Of a stretch of 64,000 bases of DNA, positions 55,104 through 64,000 are shown in pieces; the stretch's first letter is position 1, and each line of letters opens with the position of its first letter. Made by a program: the position numbers and the translations under genes. Below the pieces are notes generated by a model, which saw nothing but the letters and a program-made list of their open reading frames with translations, was not told where the DNA came from and ran no database searches. The DNA is from Homarus americanus (lineage: Eukaryota > Arthropoda > Malacostraca > Decapoda > Nephropidae). The stretch covers positions 576,187-640,186 of the forward strand of contig NW_024748870.1 of assembly GCF_018991925.1 (NCBI RefSeq). The letters run 5' to 3'.

Positions 55104-55289
55104 GAAAATGTGAAGCTACCTGGAACCTGTGTGACCCCTTAATGATGTTACCTACTGTATACCTATCCGTTACTTGAGTCACCACCCAACTTTACAGGTT
55201 AGTTCCTGGTAACCACGGCCTTGTGAGAGGCCTGCGTCATTTCTGGCAGCACTTTGGAGCCTTCTCTGAAAGCTCCTGAAAACCCTATC

Positions 55290-55765
55290 TCTTTCCCTCT
55301 CTCCTCCTCTTCCACCTCCTCCTCCTTTCTCTGCTCCTTCTCCTTCTCCCCACCCTCATACCCTCTCCCCTCCTCACCCCTCTTCCCTCTCGCCCTCTCC
55401 CCTTCTCACCTCTCCTCCTCTCCCTCTCCCCTTCCTCACCCCTCTCCCTCTTTCACCTCTCTCCCCCTCTTACCCCTATCCCCTCCCTATCCCCCCTATC
55501 CCCTCTCACCCCTCTCCCCCAACCTCCACCTCCTCCTCTCCCTCTCCCCCCTCACCCCTCTCCCCTTCCTCACCTCTCCCCCTACTCACCCCTCTCCCCT
55601 CCTCTCCCCCTCTCCCCCCCTCCTCCTCTCTTCCCCTTCTCCCCTCTCCCCGATCTCCACCCCTCTCCCTCCTCACCCTCTCCTCCTCCTCTCCCCTCCC
55701 CTCTCTCCCCTCAACCCCTCCTTACCCTCTCCTCCCTCTCCCCTTTTCTTCCCACTTCCTATAGG
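55290..55765. repeat. Pyrimidine-rich tract (CCTCTCCCC units)
   Basis: Almost pure C/T for ~470 bp. 55104-55290 is unassigned. A (TG)n run lies at 55825-55843. Confidence 0.9.
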
Positions 55766-55884
55766 CAGGATAAGCCTTTCATCCTCCATCTCTGAGAAAA
55801 CAGTTGTATCCAGCTGTTGATGATGTGTGTGTGTGTGTGTGTGTTTTCATCATACACATATACGAGTATTGTAAAAACTCTCTC

Positions 55885-58800
55885 ACATTCACCTCTCACC
55901 TCTCCTATACCTCTAGCCACTCTCACAGCCACCTCTCGACCACCTCTCACCTCTCTCAGCCACCTCTAACAGCCACCTCTCCAGCCACCTCTCACCCATC
56001 CATCTCTCACATCTCACCTCTCCTCCTCCACATCCCCTCACCTCTCAGACCTTTCCTTTCTCACCTCTCACAGACCTCTCACCTCCCCACCTCCTCACCT
56101 CTCACCGCCACCTCTCACCTCTCACAGCCACCTATCACAGTCCCTCTCCTCTCACAGCCACCTCTCACCTCTCACATCCACCTCTCACAGTCACCTCTCA
56201 CCTCTCACAGTCACCTCTCACAGTCACCTCACCTTTCAAGCCACCTCTCAGAGTCACCTCTCACCTTTCACCTCTCACCTTTCACAGCCACCTCTACCTC
56301 TTACAGCCACCTCTCACCTCTCAAGCCCTGTCTACCTCCCAGAGCCCTCTCATCTCTCACAGCCCCGTCTCATCTCGCAGCCACCTCTCACAGCCACCTC
56401 TCAGCCCCTCTCACCTCTCACAGCCACCTCTCATCTCAGCCCTCCTCCACAGCCCGTCTCACCCACCTCTCTCACCTCTCACCTCTCATGCTCTCACCTC
56501 TCACCTCTCACCTCTCCACACCCCTCCTCACAGCCACCTCTCCAGCTTCCTCTCACCTCTCACACAGCCACCTCTCACTACCTCTCTCTCACAGCCTCTC
56601 ACCTCACAGACCTCTCACTCTCGCCACCTCTCCTCTCACAGCCACCTCTCAGCCCCCTCTCCTTATCTCCTCTCACAGCCACCTCTCACAGCCCCCTCTC
56701 ACAGCAACCTCTCACCTACCTCTCACCTCTACAGCCACCTCTCACCTCTCCCACCTCCCCAACCTCTCACCTCTAACAGCCACCTCTCACCTCTCCCCAT
56801 CACCTCTCACCTCTCACAGCCACCTCTCACCTATCACAGCCACCTCTCCAGCCACCTCTCTCCCAGCCACCTCTCACTTCTCACAGCCACCTCTCACCTC
56901 TCACAGCCCGTCTCACAGTCACCTCTCACAGCGACCTCTCACCTCTCCGCACCTCTCACGCCACTTCTCACCCCTCACAGCCTCTCACCCACAGCCACCT
57001 CTCAGACCACCTGTCACCTCTCACAGCCACCCTCACAGCCCTTCTCACCCCTCTGTCACCTCTCACCTCTCCCCCTCCTCTCCCCTCTCCCCTGCTCTCA
57101 CAGTCACCTCTCACAGACCTCTCACCTCTCCCTTCACTCTCATCCTCTCAGCCACCTCTCACCCTTCCTCTCACCTCTCCCACCTTACCTCTCCCCCTTC
57201 ACCCCTCACAGCCACCTCTCACCTCTCACCTCTCACCTCTCCCTTAGCTCTCACCTCTCACCACCTCTCAGCCACCTCTCACCTCTCACCACCTCTCACA
57301 GCCACTTCTCACCTCTCCCACCTCTCACCTCTCACAAGCCACCTCTCACCACCTCACCTCTCACAACCACCTCTCACAGCCACCTCTCACATCCCTCTCA
57401 CAACCACCTCTCACCTATCACAACCACCTCTCACAGCCACCTCTCACCTCCCCTCTCTGCCACCTCTCACCTCTCACCTCTCTGCCACCTCTCACCTCTC
57501 ACAGTCACCTCTCCCCTCTCACAGCCACCTCTAACCTTTCCACTCACCTCTCACCTTCTCGTCACCTCTCACCTTTCACCATCTGTCTACCTCTCACCCT
57601 TCTCTCACCTCTCCCAGCCCTCTCACCTCTCACACTTCCTCTCACCTCTCACAGCCCTGTCTCACATCTCACCACCTCTCACAGCCATCTCACCTCTCAC
57701 CACCTCTCCTCTCTAACCACCTCTCACCTCTCACACTCCACTTCTCACCTCTCCCCAGCCCTCTCCCCAACCTCTCCTCTCCCCCATGCCTCTCACAGTC
57801 ACCTCTCACCTCTCACAGCCACCTCTCACCTCTCACCTGCCTCTCACCTCTCACAGCCCTGTCTCACCTCTCACAGCCACCTCTCACCTCTCCACAGCCG
57901 CCTCTCTCACCTCTCACAGCCACCTCTCACCTCTCACAGCGACCTCTCACCTCTCTGCCCTCTCACATGCTTCTCACCCTCACAACCACCTCTCACCTCT
58001 CACAATACCTCCTCACCACCTGTCACCTCTCAGCACCCCTCTCAGCCACTTCTCACCTCTCACCACCTCTCACCTCTCCTGTACCTCTCACCTCTCACAG
58101 CCCGTCTCACAGTCACCTCACAGCGACCTCTCACCTCTCACAGCCACCTCTGTCCTCTCACAGCCACCCCTCACCTCTCACAGCCTCTCTCTCTCCTTCA
58201 CCTCTCACCTCTCCCTACCTCTCACCCCTCCCACCTCTCACCTCTCACCGTCACCTCTCACCTCTCACAGCCAGCTCTCACCTCTCACAGCCACCTCCCC
58301 ACAGCCACCTCTCACCTCTCACAGCCACCTCTCACAGCCACTTCTCACCTCTCACAGCCTCTCACCTCTCACAAGCCACCTCTCACAGCCACCTCTCCTC
58401 CTCTCACAACCACCTCTCACAGCCACCTCTCACACCACCTCTCACCACCTCTCACCTGTCACAACCACCTCTCACACCTCACCTCCACCTCTCACAGCCA
58501 CCTCTCCTCACCTCTCACAGCCACCTCTCACCTCTCACAGTCACCTCTCACCTCTCCCACTCTCACCTTTCCATCACCTCTCACCTTTCACAGTCACCTC
58601 ACCTTTCCACCTCTGTCACCTCTCACCTTCGCCTCTCACCTCTCCAACCCTCTCCCCTCTCACAGACCTCTCACCTCTCCCGTCTCATCACCGCCACCTC
58701 TCACAGCCATCTCACCTCTCCCCACCTCCCCCTCTCCTTCGCCTCTCACCTCTCACCTTCTCACCTCCCCACCCACCTCCTCACCCACCTCTCACCTCTC

Positions 58801-59530
58801 CCCCAGCCACCTCCCTCTCACAGTCCTCTCACCTCTCCTTCACCTCTCACCTCTCACAGCCGCCTCTCACCTCTCACAGCCCCGTCTCACCTCCTCACAG
58901 CCACCTCTCACCTCTCACAACCGCCTCTCACCTCTCACAGCCACCTCTCACCTCTCACAGCCTCTCCACAGCACCTCTCACCTCTCACAACCGCCTCTCC
59001 TCTCACAGCCACTTCTAGACCACCTGTCACCTCTCACAGCCACGTCTCCTCTCACAGCCACCTCTCGCCTCTCACAGCCACCTCTCACCTCTCACAGCCA
59101 CCTCTCCACCTCTCGCCACTTCTCCAGCCACCTGTCACCTCTCACAGCCACCTCTCCCCTCTCCTGCCCCTCTCTGCATCTCACCACCTCTCACAGCCAC
59201 CTCTCCTCTCTCTGCCTCTCTCTCACAGCCACCTCTCACCACCTCTCACCCACCTCTCACAGCCATGCCTGTCCTCTCACAGACGTCTCACCTCTCACAG
59301 CTACCTCTCGCCTCTCACAGCTACCTCTCCTCACAGCCACCTCTCACAGCCTCTCCTCCTCTCCTTCTCACAGCCACCTGTCACCTCTCAGGCCGTCTCA
59401 CCTCTCGACATCTCACCAGTCAGCTTCTTCCAGCCACCTGTCACCTCTCACCTCTCACAGCCACTTCTCTGCCACCTGTCACCTGTCGCACGTCTCACCT
59501 CTCACAGCCTCTCCTCTCACAGCCCTCTCA
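55885..59530. repeat. 20-bp minisatellite (CCACCTCTCACCTCTCACAG), ~3.65 kb
   Basis: Units alternate CACCTCTCA and CAGCCACCTCTCA. Few A and almost no G make all plus frames open for hundreds of codons (for example 55804-57534 and 57967-59562); these are not genes. Many single-base indels suggest consensus noise or an old array. Confidence 0.93.
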
Positions 59531-59551
59531 CCTCTCTCTCTCTCCCCTCAG

Positions 59552-59596
59552 GTACGTTTTGACGCTAGAGGCAGCCAGGCATCCGACCACCACATG
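59552..59596 (+). CDS. Candidate 45-nt exon after the pyrimidine array
   Basis: TCTCTCTCTCCCCTCAG (59535-59551) is a strong acceptor, and GTAAGA at 59597 is a good donor. The 45 nt between them are non-repetitive, unlike both sides, and keep any incoming frame in phase; one frame reads VRFDARGSQASDHHM. No partner exon is visible, so this is only a candidate. Confidence 0.3.
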
Positions 59597-59605
59597 GTAA
59601 GATTG

Positions 59606-59650
59606 TCACCCCATGACACATACATATAAATACATACATACATACATACA

Positions 59651-59681
<31 letters not shown>

Positions 59682-60290
59682 GCATACATACATACATACA
59701 TACATGCATACATACATGCGTACGTACATGCGTACGTACGTACGTACGTACGTACGTACGTACGTACGTACGTACGTACGTACGTACGTACATGCGTTAC
59801 TGCGTACGTACGTACATGCGTACGTACGTACATGCGTACGTACGTACGTACGTACATGCATGCGTACGTACGTACATGCATGCATACGTACGTACGCATG
59901 CGATACGTACGTACGTACGTACGTACGTACGTACGTACGTAATCGTACGTACGTACGTACGTACGTACAGTTGCAGTACATGTATCCGCATGCGTACGTA
60001 CATATGCATGCGTACATGCATGTATGCGTACGTAATACGTACGTCCATGCATACGTACGTATGTGCGGCGTACGTACGTATATGCGTACATACGTGCGTA
60101 CGTACGTACGTGCGTACGTACGTACGTGCGTACGTACATACATACATACATACATACAAACATACATGAATACATACTGTACATACATACATAGTTACAT
60201 ACATACATACATACATACATATTTACAGACACCTATTGTACACACACGCATAAACACATACACACATACAGAAATACATGGGTAAATATA
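59606..60290. repeat. (TACA)n and self-complementary (TACG)n tetranucleotide array
   Basis: (TACA)n flanks lie at 59620-59705 and 60130-60290. The core, 59706-60130, is mostly TACG with TACATGCG variants. (TACG)n equals its own reverse complement, so both strands give TYVRTYVR frames, none of them genes. Confidence 0.95.
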
Positions 60291-60732
60291 TAGTCAAACA
60301 TTCAAACATACACGTACCTGCAAGTATACTTAAATACGTACATGGAAACACATGTACAGTACACACACACACATACACACACACACACCTGGTGAGAGTA
60401 ATGACCCCAACACCTGGTCAATATCATTACATAACCCGGTTTTAATTTCACCAGTTCTCTCTCTTGACTTATTTTTTTTATCTTTCACAATTAAATAGAA
60501 GGACGCTGTTTCCTCCTTGTCTGTGACGTATCAGTGACATTGTACTTGTGGCTATGACGTAACATTCTTCTCATTGATTGTTACCTCATATCTTCCTTCC
60601 TATTGGCTGTGACGTGCCTATGACGTCATATCAGTCCCATTAGCTGGGATGTGTGTATGACGTAACAGTCTGCCCATTGCCGAGGTTATGGGTGGGGCGT
60701 GCGATGGGTTGGTAAGAACTTGTAATTATTTG

Positions 60733-60735
<3 letters not shown>
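60291..60735. other. Unassigned sequence
   Basis: (CA)n at 60360-60388. Repeated TGACGTMAT-type words (TGACGTCAT at 60620-60628, GTGACGT and ATGACGTAAC nearby) occur in 60520-60670. No gene. Confidence 0.4.
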
Positions 60736-60736
<1 letters not shown>

Positions 60737-60784
<48 letters not shown>

Positions 60785-61025
60785 CTCTTCCTCACTCACT
60801 CTCTCCCCTCCTCCCTTTACCTCTCACTCACTCATTTATCCTCTCCCCTTACCCCTCTCCCTCCTTTACCCCTCCCCCCTCTCCCTTTACCCCTCTCCCT
60901 CTCTCCCCTCTCCCCTCTCTCCTCTTCCCTCTTTTTGTGTTGTCTCAACTCTCTTAGCTTCCAGACGTGCTGTGCTGTGATGCTTTGTGTTGTGCTGTGT
61001 TGTGTTGTGTTGTGTTGTGTTGTGT
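60737..61025. repeat. (CT)n, CT-rich tract and (TTGTG)n
   Basis: (CT)n at 60737-60781, C/T-only sequence to ~60930, and (TTGTG)n at 60985-61024. Confidence 0.95.
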
Positions 61026-61957
61026 GACGTCATTCATCGTAAATTTTAATGTAAATAAGAAACAAGTGAACATCGATACAATAGGAATAAATGGTAAATA
61101 AATATTGTAGAAAAACAAACAGTGTATCGCCAATTAACTCCTAAAACTGTAAAGTCATCTCACTATTTTCACTTCCTACACGTTAAGACATTATTAAAAA
61201 GGGTATAGGAGTTGTAATAGTAATAGTAGTAATAATAGTAATAATAGTAAAAGTAGTAATAGCAGTAATAGAATTGTAAAATTATATAAAATAATAAAGT
61301 AAGAAGCGAGGGAAAAATGGAATTAAAAAAATGAACATCGACAATAAATTCTTAAAACCGCCATCACCAGAAGTCTACGATGTGAGCAACGACATGAGGA
61401 GTTTTTTACAGCTCGTTCTTTAACTTCTTTCACTGATAAAAGAAGAAAATGAAAATGCATAGTATGAAATGTAACGTGAAGGAGAAATAATTATGCTTTA
61501 AGTGCAAACTCGTCAAACAAAGTATAGATACCGAGGCATATACAAAAAAAAAATGAACGTCGAGAAATAACCATAATTAATAAACATCTAAAACATCCAT
61601 CAAGTAAAAACATCAAAAGAAGGATATTAGAAGATTTAAAACCCATAACTCTTGTCTAGGGATGGAGTTGGAATACAAATTAGTTAAATGGATAAAACAA
61701 ATGACTATCGACCATAGAATTAGCTAGAAGAATCCGATTTCACCCCACGACGAAGTGACGGGTTGAGAGAAGATAGTTAAGGTGGTATGTCTTCCTTCTC
61801 TTTAAAGGTCTGGATTACATGTTAGCGGGAGGGAGGCAATTCCATTACCGCCAGACAACTGGGAGGAGGTTCATGCACTTATGGAGATGAGTGCTCGCTT
61901 TCCCCCGCAAGCAAACTTTCTTGCTTGCGAAATCTCTTAGTGCTGATTGACGATGCC

Positions 61958-61960
<3 letters not shown>
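61026..61960. other. AT-rich unassigned sequence with one perfect hairpin
   Basis: No gene. A (TAG/TAA)n patch lies at 61220-61270. CGCAAGCAA/TTGCTTGCG forms a perfect 9-bp stem with a 6-base loop at 61906-61929. (TG)n at 61963-61989 and (TAA)n at 62025-62042 follow. Confidence 0.5.
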
Positions 61961-61990
<30 letters not shown>

Positions 61991-62210
61991 TAAATAATGT
62001 ATGTATATAATATATATGTATATATAATAATAATAATAATAAGAGAAACAGATTATAGAAAAAGATAGTGACTTAGTTAGGGGCGGGACGGGGCGGGGGA
62101 ACATAAAGTGAATGTATACAAATTAATGTTTACAAATGGCTGGCAGGGGCTGGTCCCTTGCCCTTCTGTATGAGGTCACGTAGGTCATGTGGTACAGTAT
62201 CTCGTTCACT

Positions 62211-62930
62211 GTCATAAGAACATAAGAACATAAGAATAGAGGAAACTGCAGCGGGCCTATTAGCCCATACTGGGTAGTCCCATTTACACCCAACCCCTAT
62301 TGCTCATATAAGCATCCAACCTATGTTTGAAGCTATCCAGCTTATTCAAGTAATTTGTCTAATTTACAACCATTTTTACGAGTTCGCTCCTGGTTGGATA
62401 GTTTGAGTACCTTTGTAATGTCCCCTTTGTTTAGCCCTGACTTCCATTTATGCACCTCTATCATGTCTCCCCTCGCTCTACGTCTCTCGAGGGAGTGCAA
62501 ATTAAGATGCTTTAACCTGTCTCTGTACTCAAGGTTCCTAATGCCCGGGATTAGTTTTGTCATTCTCCTCTGGATTCTTTCCAAGGATTCTATATCCAAT
62601 GTGTAATGCGGTAATACGGTGACCAGAACTGAACTGTGTAATCCAGGTGAGGTCTCACAAGAGCAAGATATAATCTTAAGATGACCTCGCTAGTCTTGTA
62701 ACTAACACTCCTTTGTATGAACCCAAGTACTTTATTAGCCTTGTTACGAGCAAAAACACATTGTTTACTTGCCTTAAGATTCCTACTTAGCATTACTCCT
62801 AAATCTCTCTCGCAGTCGGATTTCACAATGGCATCGTTGTTCATCTGGTAACTGGTTTCCCTGTTTACCTCTCCAATACTGAGTACTTTACATTTGTCCA
62901 CATTGAATTTCATCTGCCATTTTTTAGACC
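62211..62930 (-). pseudogene. 3' end of a CR1/L2-like LINE RT with TTCTTATG tail, broken
   Basis: Minus frames 62590-62913 (FNVDKCKVLSIGE, RDLGVMLSRNLKAS, LVRPHLDYTVQFWSP) and 62342-62599 (LERIQRRMTKLIPG, LERRRARGDMIEVHK) form the end of an RT, with a frame change near 62595. The 3' UTR ends in three TTCTTATG-type units (62211-62236 plus CATAAGAA). CTCGTTCACT at 62201-62210 recurs at 62931-62940 as the probable target duplication. Confidence 0.8.
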
Positions 62931-63065
62931 CTCGTTCACTATCAAGTGGTGCTACAGTACCTAGTTCACTGTCATGTGGCGGTACAGTACATCATTCACT
63001 GTCATGTGGCGATACAGTACCTCGGTCACTGTGATGTGGACGTACAGTACCTCATTCACCGCCCT
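62931..63065. repeat. 30-bp minisatellite hosting the LINE insertion
   Basis: Units of GTACAGTACCTCATTCACTG plus TCATGTGGCG. A partial unit lies left of the LINE at 62186-62216, so the LINE inserted into the array. Confidence 0.85.
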
Positions 63066-63302
63066 GTTGTGTTCTGGTACAGTGCCACACAGGTCTGACC
63101 CTCGACCGTTCCCAAACTTGCCAGCGTGGACTACTTCAAGCCTCTGGTGGTCTGCAAGAGTTGTTGGGTCCCAGGGCGGTTATCACTGTTTACTGTTGAG
63201 TTACTGGCTTAAACACTGTTCAACGCTGACTACACTCCTTTCAGAAACGGAATTGTCACCTTTGGCAGGAATTTACTGATATCCTGGTGGGGAGGAGGAC
63301 AA

Positions 63303-63922
63303 GTGTGTGTGTGTGTGTGTTTGTAGTGCCAGCCATTCCTCGTTTTTCATGGGTCACCTAATCGGCATCGTATCATCACCAGTGTTTCCTTGTTGTCGTG
63401 ATGCCAGCAACAACAGGGCACCAGTCAACACAGAGATAGGGAAAAATGTCGTACAGTAAAGGAGCCCAAAATAAATAGGAGCCCAGAGTAAATAGATGAG
63501 GAAAGTAGTTAAGTTACTAAGATTATGTGAATAGATAAATAGATCAAATTATTTGTCATTTGGCATATTGTAAATAGATAGTTTAAGTAGATAAGACTAG
63601 ACTAGTTAGGTGATCGGCCATTAAGATTATGTGTGGTTGTTTTCGGATAATAATTACAGTATATAAAGACAATTGGTGTAACAAATGTATTTTCTTGTTA
63701 TTGTAAATTATATAGATAATTAATTAATATGGGAAAAAAATCTGGTTATTTGCTAGCGCTGAAGTTAGGTTAGGTTAGGTTAACTTGGGTTAGGTTAGGT
63801 TATAGTGGATTAGTTTGTGTTAGGTTATATTAAGTTAGATTAGGTTTCGTTAGGTCACGTTAGTTAAAAAGGTTAGGTTTGGTTAGGTAAGGTCACGTTT
63901 GGTTAGGTTAGGTTAGGTTAAA
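63303..63922. repeat. (TG)n, unassigned sequence and TTAGG-like repeats
   Basis: (TG)n at 63303-63321. 63322-63760 has no gene. 63766-63922 is degenerate TTAGG-type DNA (GGTTAGGTTAGG with TTAGGTCACG variants). Confidence 0.85.
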
Positions 63923-64000
63923 AAAAAAAAACTTCAAATGCTCTATTAAATCCCTTTTAATTGACTCCGGAAAATACCTGCTAACACCTGTGAAAGACCT

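Noticed and set aside
55804..59562. Several 400-580-codon Ser/Leu/His/Thr-rich frames
   Set aside because: All plus frames of a G-poor C/T/A minisatellite stay open; unit composition explains them.
59565..60285. Overlapping TYVRTYVR frames on both strands of about 200 codons
   Set aside because: Produced by a self-complementary tetranucleotide repeat.

Overview
This window looks like repeat-rich nuclear DNA of an arthropod, most probably a decapod crustacean. The evidence is dense simple-sequence DNA, many short interstitial (TTAGG)n runs (the arthropod telomere motif), Ty3/Gypsy and non-LTR retrotransposons, and an AT-rich block of decayed large-DNA-virus genes. No intact host gene is present. 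Host coding sequence is limited to one immunoglobulin-like exon (25109-25253), one broken kinase-like gene (12973-13585) and a possible 45-nt exon (59552-59596). A 100-N assembly gap lies at 2064-2163, and several long arrays look like poorly polished consensus, so some frameshifts may be sequencing errors.

Layout: 1-2063 holds a tRNA-like SINE head and a CCTCCACACC-type array. 2164-2706 is the 3' end of a Gypsy element, cut inside its LTR and joined directly to 2706-11885. That AT-rich block contains three tandem copies of a membrane-anchored helical protein gene (A), interleaved with small type-I membrane, Thr-rich genes (B), then several decayed genes. The last of these has the layout of a per os infectivity factor 5/ODV-E56-type envelope protein. 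12.4-25.1 kb is mostly satellite DNA, including a roughly 7-kb 31-bp minisatellite with an inverted short copy at 12.6 kb. 27.6-38.2 kb is a head-to-tail cluster of one non-LTR retrotransposon family, which has a Cys-rich N terminus, a reverse transcriptase and a C-terminal PD-(D/E)XK-like nuclease. Its copies are joined through (ACT)n-type trinucleotide tracts.

Three Gypsy insertions have both LTRs and exact 5-bp target duplications. Gypsy-1 (32169-36555, minus) has one long open frame encoding Gag-protease-integrase but no reverse transcriptase or RNase H. Gypsy-2 (41219-46938, plus) keeps RT/RNase H/integrase but has lost its protease active site. Gypsy-3 (49016-55098, plus) is nearly complete, with one frameshift in gag. 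All three begin their internal region with the same TGGCGCAG primer-site start, so one could in principle complement another. Only the sequence relationships are seen; complementation is inference. 55.3-60.3 kb is a pyrimidine-rich minisatellite followed by a self-complementary TACG tetranucleotide tract. The right end has a 3' LINE fragment inserted in a 30-bp minisatellite, and more TTAGG-like DNA.
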